A DNA stretch of 40,168 nt. Source: Symbiodinium natans (Eukaryota > Sar > Dinophyceae > Suessiales > Symbiodiniaceae). The stretch is taken from positions 210,963 through 251,130 of the forward strand of contig CAJNDS010002849.1 in the NCBI GenBank assembly GCA_905221605.1, given 5' to 3'. The translations under genes and the position numbers were made by a program. Positions 1 to 10,800 of the stretch are shown in pieces (the stretch's first letter is position 1; each line of letters begins with the position of its first letter). The notes beneath the pieces are model-generated. The model was not told the origin of the DNA. It was given only the letters and a program-made list of their open reading frames with translations, and searched no databases.

Positions 1-23
1 TATTTTTCGAAACCAGAGAAGTA

Positions 24-42
24 AGAATATTTTTAACTTTAA
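24..42. repeat. Left copy of 19-bp direct repeat (target-site duplication)
   Basis: The 19-mer AGAATATTTTTAACTTTAA here recurs exactly at 19077-19095. The right copy follows a run of ten A residues. The repeat is AT-rich in a GC-rich setting and contains TTTTTAA, which resembles the TTTT/AA cut site of L1-type endonucleases. Together these suggest a target-site duplication made by target-primed reverse transcription. The identity is seen directly; the mechanism is inferred. Confidence 0.7.
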
Positions 43-1048
43 CGAGCCCACAGTTCCATATGGACGCCTCGTTCCGTTGCTTATGTTTGTTACACATCAG
101 AGGCCCGCGTCAGCCTTTGGTGGGTCCACTACCATGTGCGGCGATAGGCACCTTCACGACTGTCCAGTAGATGCTTTGCGTGTATCCTCTTTGATGCGTG
201 CACTGTGTGCTTGAGCCTGGTTAATCATTGAACCGCAGGAAGGTCTCTCGGAGCCCATACAGGTGTACCTGTGGCGGCAACATCAATCCACGTTGGGATG
301 TTGCTACAATCGCCTCCCCCACGTCGCTCCTGGATGCGAGAATTATGTTGTTTCCCTTCCTTCACTGCGTGTGACAGCGAAAGTTGCTGCGGTCTGCCGA
401 CGCTGGGGCTGCATCATGGTGCCTGGGCCTCACGCAGGCGCTATATGACCTCCGCGTCAGCCTTCCCCAGTACCCAGCGCGTAGTAAGTATCACGCAAGT
501 GAATGCACCCCTCTTGCTCAGGCTTCATGTAACGGAGCTGATGGACCTTGGGGTTGCGCAAATGCGGAATAATGCCATGCTCTTCCCTCTCCAAGCCACA
601 TTAGAATCCAGGCCACTGGGCAAGTCGAGGAGGATGTTTGAATTTCTTCCTGCCACGTGAGGGCGCCCGCACTTACACGGCGGCACTGAGGGAGCTTTTT
701 TGTCTATTGAGTCACAGGCAGTTTTGTGCCTGCGTGGAAAAATTGACCATGTCCATATGTTTGAATATTAGAAGTTGTGATTGGCAGCTACAAGCCTGCT
801 CTTGCCTTTTCTATGCTGCCAGAGCTTAATAGAGCACGCGCCCGACTGCCCCCTTTTGGACGTAGTACGACATTTAGCATGGCTTCTTCGTTGGTCATCG
901 GCGGCAGCCTTTACACTGCTGCCACCGGCGGAGGAGACAGTGACTGGGAACGATACTATCCTTATGAGCACCCTGAGCTCTTTTCCGGCGAACCCATAAA
1001 GGCAATAGCTACACCTGTAGCGCTGGATGGATAGCGCTTACCAAGCTC

Positions 1049-3090
1049 TTGGTTCTGCAGGGAATCCGCAACACCTTGGCGGCCCAAGGACTTTCTACCC
1101 CACTCACTAGATCAGGCAAGACAACATTGCTTACTCGACTTCATCACCTTTTGTCTGTGGAGGAGGGAAATGCAGAAAGGTCGCGCTGCCATTTGTTCCA
1201 TCTTCACACAAAATTCGAAGCTAAGAGTCTATTCGAATGCCCATCATCCTTAAGCATATGCATGGTCTCCTCATCTAGATGCTCAAGAATGTCAGTAGCA
1301 ATGCGTTCATCAAGGAAACACCCACTCCAGAATGATGGCATTGTGGGCCTGCAAGAGCACATCAACTTTCTCAGCGGTGAAACGCCACGCCAGTCAAAGG
1401 TGCGCCCTGATCAGGTAAAGGGACAATCCGCCTGGCTGTGCACAATGATGGGCCTTGCCCAGGCCAAAACGGCGTTCTGTTGCGGTCCGAGCGTTGGGCA
1501 GGTAAAAGGAGTCCGAACTTGGGGGCAAGGTCCTTACGAGCAGGGCTTCCTCCCCTTGCTCATCGGTTATGGCAGTTCATTTCCGATTGGCGATCCTCCC
1601 TAGTCCCGACTTGTTCATGGCCAATCGTTATGCGGAGGTTATGCCCCCGTTTGTGCACGGATATGGCGCTAAAGGGAAAAGTATCTTGCAGCTCTGGGAG
1701 AACGTGCACCGGCTGCCCACCTTGCCCGAGTCCATTTGGGGCAATGGTTCCACCGTCCCTCTGTGGGCTTCGGTAGGAAAACAGGGCAAGCCACCTCGAA
1801 ATGGCGCAGTCGGCCTAACACCCCGAAAGGGCAGCTAGCCATGCTGGCTGCCGCCTCGCATGCATGGTTTGCACAGGCGGATTTGCCCTGGACTTTCTTT
1901 GTGGAAGATACTAAGGCCACGCTTTTGGGCCTTAGCCAATACTGGGACGACGGACTAGCCCTGCGGGTGCAGCAAGCCCTTGCAGCCTTCGCCTTTCCTG
2001 CTTTCCAGTACCCGCCCCCAAAGCCTTACTTAACGCCTGCAGGGGAATGTCGGTCGCTCTTCATGGAGGCAGTCCGTGAAAACCAGTGTAAGCCTGTCAG
2101 ATACGACCTCACTCATCGCCCGCTACTGCTCTCGTCCAGCGGCAACGCATCCCATGCTCTGCTGCTCCTGCCTCAGGCTGCCCAGTTGTGGGCGCGTGCC
2201 TCTGTACCCAATGTGGAAGGATGTGGATTGCCTGCTGCTGTGAGAGCTAGGATTAGCTCCGTCGAAGCCTCCTTAACAATGCACTCTGCCTTGGCCCATT
2301 TGCACATGCCACACACGCTGCGTTAACGGCTTTGCATGTGAGCCTCGCCGCGGGTAGAGCAGGTGAATGCAAATTGTGTGTCGCTGGATTCTCAGCTGGT
2401 TCCTATACGGGCGCAGCTGCGGTTATTGCTTGGCACGAGCGTCAACAACTTCCCCAATGCAAGGGTGGCTTTACGCTTGGGCGGAATAGCCATGCTACGA
2501 GTCATGTTGCGCTATATTCTCACCTCGGAATTGCGGCATGCTGTTAGCCTTGTTCACCATGAGAACGACCAGCTCTGCATCTTCCGGCCCAGTTTGGCAG
2601 CAAGAGAGCGAGCGATCAGTGAGAGAGCACGCCTTTACTATTTCTCCGGGTCTGATGCACTCGGCAATGGTGGGCACTCCTATGGCCACTTTGTCGAAAG
2701 TGGAGCTCTTCCAGCTCACGCCGGGGGACTATGTGCATAAAGACCTGACTCGAAAGATTTGTGGCTTGGCTGACCCTCGGCTTCGTCAAATCCGTGCTAG
2801 GACGATTGATAACCCGCCCCGACCTGGAAAAATTTCTCCGGCTGCCCCCTGCCTCAAATCGGGGTATCGCAGATCTACGAATGCATCAAAGTCCTCTTGG
2901 CGGAGCAAAGCCGCACCTGACGGACCTGCCACTACCGTATCATGAGCTGGACCCCACGATGAAACTTGTGCTGGACATGTGGCTCCCCCACCTGCCGCTT
3001 GAGCGCCTTGTTGACATGCTGGGCTACCAGTTCTCAGCCATGGCCTCTGAGGCGGAAATTGAGGAGGAGCCTTCGCATTACCCAGAGTAA
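1049..3090 (+). pseudogene. Decayed coding sequence, left arm, family not recognised
   Basis: Several consecutive plus-strand open blocks in different frames read like pieces of one protein. About 1590-1740 has a segment with FVHGYGAKGKSILQLWENV. Block 1736-2326 includes WTFFVEDTKATLLGLSQYWD. About 2620-2830 includes KVELFQLTPGDYVHKDLTRK, and 2761-3090 has LVLDMWLPHLPLERLVDMLG. Frame changes fall near 1740, 2330 and 2800, and no block has a convincing start. An SGKTTLL segment near 1120 lacks the leading glycine of a P-loop. I do not recognise the family. The broken frames and location inside a retroposed unit argue for a dead copy; introns could explain some frame changes but no clean borders were found. 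Confidence 0.4.
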
Positions 3091-3103
3091 GCAGCAGTAA
3101 AGC

Positions 3104-3700
3104 GTGCCGGCATACCTGTGGCGGTCAAGCCAGGCACTCATACCTGGCCGATCTGCCTGCTTCACCGAGTCTGTCCAAAGGCGTCCGTCAGTCATCCTTC
3201 TCACACCTGAGTTAATTGATGTCCCTGAATGGAGCAGACTGTGGTTTGCGGTTGCTGGCAAAGTCCCCACCAAAGGTACTGCCTTGCTGGTTACCTTTGC
3301 GAGAGGGTGGCGGGATGTGGCATACTCCGGTGTGTTCATTGAGCTCCTATCCCCTCAAAAGCTCCGCACCGGCCCGGGCGAGAGCAAAGCAATGCAGCCA
3401 GTCAATCTTACCATTGCCCTGCTCCTGACAGATGAGCAGCACAGCCATTTCGTGAACCAACACACACTACCAAGAGTTAGCCAGCTCGAGATGCCTGGTG
3501 GAGCTTCCACCCCGCTTTGGGATGCACTGCAGCACATGCCCAAGGAGCGGCATGTCGCATTAGGAGCTGGCGGACATTGTGCTTGCCTTTGGGCACCAGG
3601 TGTCCTCCAGGTCGCCCATTGGGTTGGTCTCCTAGTATGCCAAACTGTGGTCCAAATGAAGTTCATGCTGCAAAAAAAAGTGTCCCAGCGGAGCAGCTAG
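3104..3700 (+). pseudogene. Open block of 198 codons, probably continuing the decayed left-arm gene
   Basis: This block is open for 198 codons and reads like real protein in its middle, for example SRLWFAVAGKVPTKGTALLV and HSHFVNQHTLPRVSQLEMPG. It follows the previous block after a stop at 3088-3090 and continues in another frame. No signal peptide, membrane segment or known catalytic motif was seen. It is best treated as the 3' part of the same decayed gene. After it, 3701-4153 has only short open stretches up to the copia insertion. Confidence 0.35.
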
Positions 3701-4153
3701 AAGGAGACCATATGAGCCTCATGGAGGCATGTCAAACTGCGGAAGACTTCCCGTTCGCTGGTCCGCCTAACACATGGAGTCTTGTGAGCATTTCGAACCT
3801 TCCTTATGAAACACATCGCGGCTCTGAAAAACGCTTCTTCAGCGCTATCACCACCGCCCACTCCACTGGTCCCACTCATAGTGTCTGTGTTTTCGTCACA
3901 TGTCGAACCTCTTTGTCCGGCCACCTCCTCCTTTGCTAGGGGGTTGGAGCCGCTTGTTTTTGTTGCACCGCAACACTCCGATGGAAACACGGGGGGACTC
4001 CTTGATTGCTCCAACTACCTGCACACACAAGCCAGCCTTGGAGCATGGATGGCCCCGGCATTGCAAGGGAATCACACAAGCAAGCCTTCAGGGAACGTAA
4101 GGTGGCAAGCATTGTGTTGCCTGTGGAGTGCAAGGTTGGGCTGGACCTCTTTT

Positions 4154-4536
4154 GTGGAAGATTGTGGCTGATCAGTGATGTTTTTGTCATGTTTTGGATC
4201 AGCTTGTATAGGTTTGTTTTGCTTCGGAGTGATTGGGGATCCGTGTGATCCCATCCTCGATGGTTTATGCCTCGTTGATTTCCAAGGAAATCATACGAGT
4301 GTGTTTTTGCCCAATACGCTATTTAAAGTGAGTGTGCAGTGTGTAGGAACTTCGTTCTGAAGCTGAGTTTAAGCTCACAAGAGAGAATTCGTTTAGTTTG
4401 TGCACTTCGTGACTTTTGGCTCATGGCTCAAGTGGCTCTGACTGTGAAAAAGAGAGAGTTGTCCGCACTTGTGTGAGAGGTCAGGGTTCGTGCTTTCAAG
4501 GGAAAAGGTACCAGAGGGACCTTCGGTTTTTCACGT
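4154..4536 (+). repeat. 5' LTR
   Basis: This LTR matches 13691-14073 at 382 of 383 positions with no gaps, by eye. The only difference is G at 4238 versus A at 13775. It has a TATA-like TATTTAAA at 4320-4327, plausibly the U3 promoter, and a spliced-leader-like stretch at 4414-4432. The exact ends are ambiguous: a conventional TG...CA reading gives 4163-4533, but identity runs nine bases further left and three further right. Confidence 0.95.
4320..4327 (+). promoter_or_regulatory. TATA-like box in the 5' LTR
   Basis: TATTTAAA lies in the middle of the LTR and is repeated at 13857-13864 in the 3' LTR. It is the best candidate for the element's promoter box. Dinoflagellate host genes usually lack TATA boxes, so this would be an element-borne promoter. 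The assignment rests on sequence likeness only. Confidence 0.35.
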
Positions 4537-4547
4537 GGTAGCGGAGC
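4536..4547 (+). other. Primer-binding site (tRNA-iMet type)
   Basis: TGGTAGCGGAGC starts at or just after the end of the left LTR. It resembles the TGGTATCAGAGC primer site, complementary to the 3' end of initiator methionine tRNA, that many copia elements use. It marks the start of minus-strand DNA synthesis. From here to 4950 is an untranslated leader with no convincing reading frame. Confidence 0.8.
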
Positions 4548-4950
4548 TTGTGCCTTGTGGTACGAGCCCGTGTATGGTCTTTGGTTGTCTGTCAGGACTC
4601 TGTGAGTGCCTGGAGGCAAGTTTGGGTTTGGAGCCCAGACTGCCAGTGGACCGGAATCTCTTGTACTCGGACCGTGTAAGTGAGTACCGGGAAGCCTATC
4701 CTGTGAGGAGGCGGATCCGGACTCATCAGGCTTGGAAGCAGTTGGTTCAGCGGCTGTTGAGGCACTTTGGAGCCCGGGCAAGGTGGTTTGTCTGGAACTG
4801 GATTGGTTGTGACCGATCTTGGAGGAATACGGTGCTTGGTAGAGTAGAACTAAGGTTCTTCAGGAGCCTGGACCATCTGGTGTTGGTGAGAGAATTTTCG
4901 CCAGAAGACGTTGTGGAGAGACTGCAGGCTGGAGCCTGAGTTCAGGAACT

Positions 4951-7887
4951 ATGTTGAATACATCCCCACGACATACCAGTGGAGCTCATGTGAGGAGTCC
5001 AAGAGGTGGACGAGAGCGTGGAAGCTCTGTGCCCATCATGGATGCTGAGACAAGGCGAAGGGTAGACCCTTTTCCGGGTTTGGGAAATCCCAACCCACTA
5101 TGGGTGCAAGGTTTGGCACAAGGAAGCCAACCTGTGTATGGCCCAGTGCCCAGAGGTCGAACTCCCGCTAGAAGCCCTCATGGGGTAGCTACTGGAGCAC
5201 CCCAACAGACAATGGGAGGCCCTTCGTTTCCCCCTGGTTTGCCTCAGCAAGCGGTAGGAAGTCCTTCGTTACCACCAGGACTATCCACTGGACCTCCTCA
5301 ACCTGTGGTGACACCATCACAAACATCACCCGACGTGCAAGGGTTGACGAGACAAGTGCGAGAATTGGAAAGCATGATGCAGCAACTGGTTGTGCAGCAA
5401 CAGCAGTTTATGCAAACGATGACTTCGTCCATGGTGCAGCAACAGCAGCAGCATCAGCAGTGGATGATACAGCAGCATCAGCAACAGCAGCCACAGCAAC
5501 AGCAACAGGTGAATCCCCCCTTACCTCAGGATGGTGTTCCTGAGAACATGCCCAGTTCTTCTTCGGGATGTCAAGGTGCATCGCCAGTGGGTACTCCTGC
5601 GAAGGGGACCCAGCTTTTTCGGATGGCGAGCCCAAGTCCCCCACTGAGACCTCCACCTCTGGAGCAAGAAAGGGAAAGGGATGTGTTTGCTCGATCGGAC
5701 AAATGGTTGCCCAGTTTGCCGACCATTGACTTTTCGTCTTGGAAGGATCGCATCTCTGAAGCTCTTGGATTCTTGACCTGGATGGAGAAGCTGACCAGTT
5801 GGGTTGGTTTGGGTTCAGAAGTGTTTCCCAATGAGCTCATGCATGCGGTGAAGACTCAAGAAGAGTCTCGGCTGAAACAGGATCGACTTACTGTGGAGCA
5901 ACAGAAGAGGTCGACGAGGCTGATGCACATCCTGCGACAGACTTTTGCAAATCATGAGAAGAGTTCTCTGATTTTGCAGACATATGTTGAAAGTGAGAGC
6001 ACTTATCAACAATCTGGTTTTGTGGCTTTGAGATTGCTGGCGAAGGAGTTTTGCCTGAAGTCGCGAGCTGAATGCCTGTTCTTTCGGTCGCAGCTGGTGA
6101 ATCAAACCGTGAAAGCACCCAGTATTCCGGAGATCATTCGAAAGATTGAGCATGAGTTGAACAAGTACACCAAGCTGCTCAATAGTCTTGATCCCGATGT
6201 GCATGCTGGTGGTTTGCAGATCCAAGAAGCGGATTCGGTTATGGTTTTGCTGCGCAGTTTGCCAGATCGGTGTAGAAGCCATTGCTTGTTGCATGGCGAT
6301 AGTGAATCGTTTGAAGATCTGAAAAGAGTTGCTCTGAAGTTTGAGGTGCAACAAAGGGTGTGGTCAGAAGCCCCTGGCACGAAGCTTCAACCTTTTCGAG
6401 ATCCCAATGAGGGAAAGGGCAACGAAGGAAAACCAAAAGGCAAAGGAAAGGAACAGAAAGGCAAGCGCGAATCAAGCAAAGGTGCTGGCAAACGAGCTTC
6501 AAGCCAGAACAAGAAGGATGTGGAGTGCTATGTGTGTGGTGGAAAGGGACATTATGCCCGCGATTGCTGGTATAAGGAGGGAGATTCAGGCAAGAAGCCC
6601 AATTCCCCCAATGCTAAGGCGAAAGCCAAGGCAAAAGGAGATCCCAAGAAGAAGCCCGAAAAGGGAAAGCCCAAAGGAAAAGGCAAAGGAAAGGGGAAGA
6701 CAGTTGCTGAAGTCTCCCAAGAGGGTGAGTCGAGTGACTACCAGCTAACTGGAGGTGAATGGAATGAACCTGAGTCAGAGGCCCGAGTGGAATCTGTGTT
6801 GCAACCTCTGGAAGGATTGCTCGATGAAGTGAGAAAAGAGTGGATTCCCCGGAGTACTGATGAGATAGATTGGTCATGGGAAGTTGAGACGAGAGTCCGG
6901 ATTGCCGAGTTGGAGCATCGGATCTCTACCGATTTATCTCAGATGTTGCCATCTAAGTCAGTTCGGTCTTTGATGAAACCTCCGATGAATCAAGTCAAAA
7001 GCATGGAAAAGGATGATGCAAGCAAATGGTGGTTGATTGACTCAGGAGCATCGGTGACTGTGATTGCGAAAAGATACTTGGATGAGTTCCAGATCTTGGA
7101 TCGGAAGGCGTTGGGACCTAATGAGAGGTACTCAGCAGCCAACGATACCCCGGTGAATGTCTTCGAGCGAGTTCGCATCCGAGCCTTGCTGCCTATGTAT
7201 GAAGGAAAGCAGTATCTTGGTTTGACATCGGTGTGTGTGACTGGAGTTGTAGCAGATGTGGCTCACAACATCTTGAGCACCGAGCAGATGGTGAATACTG
7301 GTTGGGAAGTGAAGTTCACTCGAAGAGAGATTTCGCTGCGACACGAGAAGAAAGGAGTCATGGGATATGGAGTATCCTGGGCTGGATGTCCTTGGATCTA
7401 CCTGCAAGGTGATGCTGGAAAGCGAAAGAAAGTAACCTTTGGAAGAACTGAGGTTCGACCCATGGATGTGGATGATGGCCAACGACCGATGGAGGTTGAT
7501 CAGATGCAGTCAGTGCAGTCAATGACCAAGAAAAAGCAAGAAGAAATGGAGCTGCATCGGATGCGAGGCCACATTCCTTTTTCGTCCGAATGTCCTCATT
7601 GTCGGATGACAAGAGGAACAACCCAGCATCGTCGGACCAAGGATGCTCAAGACCGACCCGTGGCGTTGCAAGCAGATTTCTGCTTCATCAACCTGGTAAC
7701 TGGTACTTTTGCGAAAGACCAGCCGACGGCTCCCAACATGAAAGTACTGGTCATGACTGAAATGTCAACCAGAATGATTGGATGTCTGTTGGTAGGGACC
7801 AATGCTGACAATACCTCCAGCTGGATTCGTTATTGGATGAATGCTTTCGGACTGGACATTGCAGGGCAGGGTCTGCTGTACTGTTGA
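4951..7887 (+). CDS. Copia polyprotein part A: Gag, aspartic protease, N-terminal integrase
   Basis: ATG at 4951 opens 978 codons. Residues about 65-190 are rich in Pro and Gln, with repeated Gln runs. A Gag-like helical region follows, then a CX2CX4HX4C zinc knuckle (C526, C529, H534, C539) set in Lys/Gly-rich sequence that probably binds RNA. The protease signature LIDSGAS has its catalytic Asp at D697. Integrase begins near H869 with a compact His/Cys zinc region (HRMRGHIPFSSECPHC), and the first catalytic Asp is D909 in LQADFCF. The frame stops at 7885-7887, before the second integrase Asp, which lies in the next frame. This is a break inside a domain, not a normal gag/pol junction, so it is probably a mutation. 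Confidence 0.95.
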   Translation: MLNTSPRHTSGAHVRSPRGGRERGSSVPIMDAETRRRVDPFPGLGNPNPLWVQGLAQGSQPVYGPVPRGRTPARSPHGVATGAPQQTMGGPSFPPGLPQQAVGSPSLPPGLSTGPPQPVVTPSQTSPDVQGLTRQVRELESMMQQLVVQQQQFMQTMTSSMVQQQQQHQQWMIQQHQQQQPQQQQQVNPPLPQDGVPENMPSSSSGCQGASPVGTPAKGTQLFRMASPSPPLRPPPLEQERERDVFARSDKWLPSLPTIDFSSWKDRISEALGFLTWMEKLTSWVGLGSEVFPNELMHAVKTQEESRLKQDRLTVEQQKRSTRLMHILRQTFANHEKSSLILQTYVESESTYQQSGFVALRLLAKEFCLKSRAECLFFRSQLVNQTVKAPSIPEIIRKIEHELNKYTKLLNSLDPDVHAGGLQIQEADSVMVLLRSLPDRCRSHCLLHGDSESFEDLKRVALKFEVQQRVWSEAPGTKLQPFRDPNEGKGNEGKPKGKGKEQKGKRESSKGAGKRASSQNKKDVECYVCGGKGHYARDCWYKEGDSGKKPNSPNAKAKAKAKGDPKKKPEKGKPKGKGKGKGKTVAEVSQEGESSDYQLTGGEWNEPESEARVESVLQPLEGLLDEVRKEWIPRSTDEIDWSWEVETRVRIAELEHRISTDLSQMLPSKSVRSLMKPPMNQVKSMEKDDASKWWLIDSGASVTVIAKRYLDEFQILDRKALGPNERYSAANDTPVNVFERVRIRALLPMYEGKQYLGLTSVCVTGVVADVAHNILSTEQMVNTGWEVKFTRREISLRHEKKGVMGYGVSWAGCPWIYLQGDAGKRKKVTFGRTEVRPMDVDDGQRPMEVDQMQSVQSMTKKKQEEMELHRMRGHIPFSSECPHCRMTRGTTQHRRTKDAQDRPVALQADFCFINLVTGTFAKDQPTAPNMKVLVMTEMSTRMIGCLLVGTNADNTSSWIRYWMNAFGLDIAGQGLLYC

Positions 7888-10800
7888 GGACAGACAGCGA
7901 GACAGCGGTGAGCGCCCTCATCAAGAGAGCCAATCTGGGGATTAGGATTGTGACCCAAAGAGCACCTCCGCAGGGACATGAAGCGGTTGGTGGTGTGGAA
8001 AGGGCAGTGAGAACACTCAAGGAGTTGTTCAGCACGGTGAGGTTGGATCTACGAGCGCAGGGCTTTGACTTGAAAAGAAGTCCTCGAGCGTTTGAGTTTG
8101 GTCTGATTTACTGTGCTGCAATGCACAATCACCATGCAGCTGCCTTTGATGGGAAGAAATCACCCCAGGAGTTGGTACTACAGAGATCCCTCCATGAGTG
8201 TGGATCGTCGTTGATAGGTGCTACAGTTCTGGCTGAGCTACCGGATTCGATGAAAACCACGGCGCTCTCCCGGTTTGTGGAAGCAGCCTATGTGTACCCT
8301 GAAGTTGGTGGCTTGACTCATGTTGTGAGTGCCATGGTGGATGGTTGTCCAAAACACTTTCGAGCAAAGTCCATCAAGCACATCGTTCCGTTGAAGATTG
8401 GGTTGGAGCATTGTCAACATTTGCTCAAGGAGCATGATCCATCGGATACATTGGCTCCCCCGATTCTGAAGGAGAAAGAGGATGGTGTGCCCGATCGGAT
8501 TGAAGGTGAAGCGGACAAGGCCTTTGAGGGCCGAGTGTCTGATGGACCGACCACAGACATGAGCAAAGTTGGACCTCCAGCTGCATGGGTGAAGGAACAT
8601 GGTGGCACAGCGAACTGTCCTGCGTGTGGTCCAAAAAGAGGAAAAGCCAACCACAATGCTGAATGCCGAAAACGGTATGATGATTGGTTGAAAGCTCAAC
8701 GACAACGGTTGGAATCGAAAGAACCAACAGAGGAAACTCCAAAAATGGACCAGAGAAGCTCAAAGGATGCGGGGGTGATGGAGTCTGGAAGTGAGCCTTC
8801 ACTCCTGAAACGCCCGAAGATCACCTATGAGAGTCGACCAGATCCCAAGTTGGAGGAGAAGCAAAGCGTCCCAACACCTGCGACAGAAGTTGTGGATGTT
8901 GACATGGAGGATTTTGAGGATCCAAGTTTGCCTTACCAAGGGATTCCAGATGAGGCAATGGAACCTGGATACTTCGAAGGAGAAACTCCCGCTGAGGATG
9001 AAGCGATCCCAATGGAGGAAGAAAAACCTCAAATGGATGTGGATTCAGTTCCAAATGAGTCCAGTCGAGTTCCCCGGCGTTTAGAGAGTTTAACTTCAGA
9101 TGTGAACTCAGTTCCAGATGAGTCCAATCGAGTTCCCCGGCTGATCAATCGTATTTATTTAGACCCAAGACTCGATGTGCCTCAAGGTCCTATTAAAATG
9201 GTAAGCAGTGACGAGAGTCCGAAGTTGGTACATGTGACCAATTCGATTCTGCTCAACAAGAATAGCACTTTCCCGGAGTCCATGAAGGTGTGTGGATCCC
9301 AAGTTTGGCTGGCAAGACCCACGAGTGTTCTGTCTGAGATAGATGGATGTCCATTAGATGTGGATAAAACAGTGGAAGGCCGGCGAACTGAGCTGCAGAG
9401 TATGACTGCTCACAAAGCAGGGAGAGTGGTTGGAGCAGACGAGGCTCAGAAGTTTGCTCGTCAGCATGGGATAAAGATCATCCCAACCCGATGGGTCATA
9501 GGCCCAAAGGTGGTGAATGGCAAGGAAGCTGTGAGAGCTCGGTGTGTGGTGCAAGACATCGCAAAGGGGAGCACAGCATCATCTTTAGGACTGAGTGCTA
9601 CGACTCCTTCTTTAGAAGCGTTACGGACGCTTTTGGCCATTGCTTCGGTAGATGCTATGGATATCGCAACTTTGGATGTTAGCACTGCATTCTTGCATTC
9701 CCCCCTTCCGAAAGGATCGAAGGCGATTATCCAATTGCCCAAGGATGTTTCCGCCTGCAAGGACTATTATGTCCCGGTGTTTATGATTCTGGATCAAGCC
9801 ATGAATGGTTTGAGAGTTGCCGCCAAAGCTTGGAACTTGAAGCTGGCGACAGTTGTGAAGAAAGTTGGGTTGAAGCAATGCCCAACGGAACCTTCCGTCT
9901 TCGAGGGCACTGTGAGAGGGAAAAGATTCCTCATGTTGTGCTATGTGGACGATTTGATTCTGTGTGGCACTAGAGATGCCATTCGGTTGGTGACCGACAC
10001 CCTGAACGGAGAGTTGAAGATCAAGGAAACGGGTCGAATCACTTCCACTGGTGGAAAGATCACCTTTTTGGGGCGAGAGATTGAGAGACAAGGGAGTCAT
10101 CTCAGGATGCGAGTGCCCCCGGCATACTTAGATGCCCTGTTCGAGACAGAGTTCTGTAAGGACCTGAAGGTGGTTACTGCTCCTCCGGACATCGTGAAAA
10201 CGGTCGAGAAGGGCAGAGCAAGTGGTTCGGATCCTGAGTTGAGTGACACTGCAGCTGCGAGGTACAGAGCAGTACTTGGCCGGATTGCATGGTGGGGTCA
10301 GTCGAGACCTGACCTGAGTAGGTGGATGTCCATTCTTTCGCAAGGACAGTCCAAGCCAACAGCATGCTTTGAGCAAGCATTGCGACAAGTGATTAGGTTC
10401 CTAAAGGGACAATACCATGCATGGCAGTACTTTGGCCCTGATGGGAATGTACCGGACAGTGGGCCGGCGCAGCTGGAAGTGTATGCGGATGCCAGTTGGG
10501 CACCCCAAGCGTCGTTAGGACGAAGATCTGTGTCGGGCATAGCCATCTTTTATAGAGGATGCCTGATCAAGGGAATCTCTCGAGTTCAAGGGTGTGTATC
10601 GCTGAGTTCTTGTGAAGCCGAGTTGAGAGCCATCTTGACTGCGGTACAGGAGAGTGAGGGACTTGCGACTTTGATCGGTCAGTTGGCCGAGTCAGATGTC
10701 ACGATCCGATTGCACACTGACAGTTCCTCAGCGAGAGCGGTTTTGCTAAACCGTGGGTTGAGTAGGCGAGTTCGCCACTTAGACATCGCTGTCTGCTATC

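Noticed and set aside
1100-1150. P-loop-like SGKTTLL
   Set aside because: The required leading glycine is missing and no Walker B or other NTPase motif follows in that frame.
1890-1910. TTTGTGGAAGAT also occurs here, like the bases at the copia left border (4151-4162)
   Set aside because: It is only about 12 bases and the flanks differ; it may be chance or a shared coding scrap, and does not support a second insertion site.
4469-4939. 156-codon frame from within the LTR into the leader as an extra copia protein
   Set aside because: It begins in the LTR, crosses the primer-binding site and has no motif; the leader is more likely untranslated.
5408-7621. Many minus-strand open frames opposite the copia polyprotein
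   Set aside because: They mirror codon bias of the plus-strand coding sequence and contain no domains or starts of their own.
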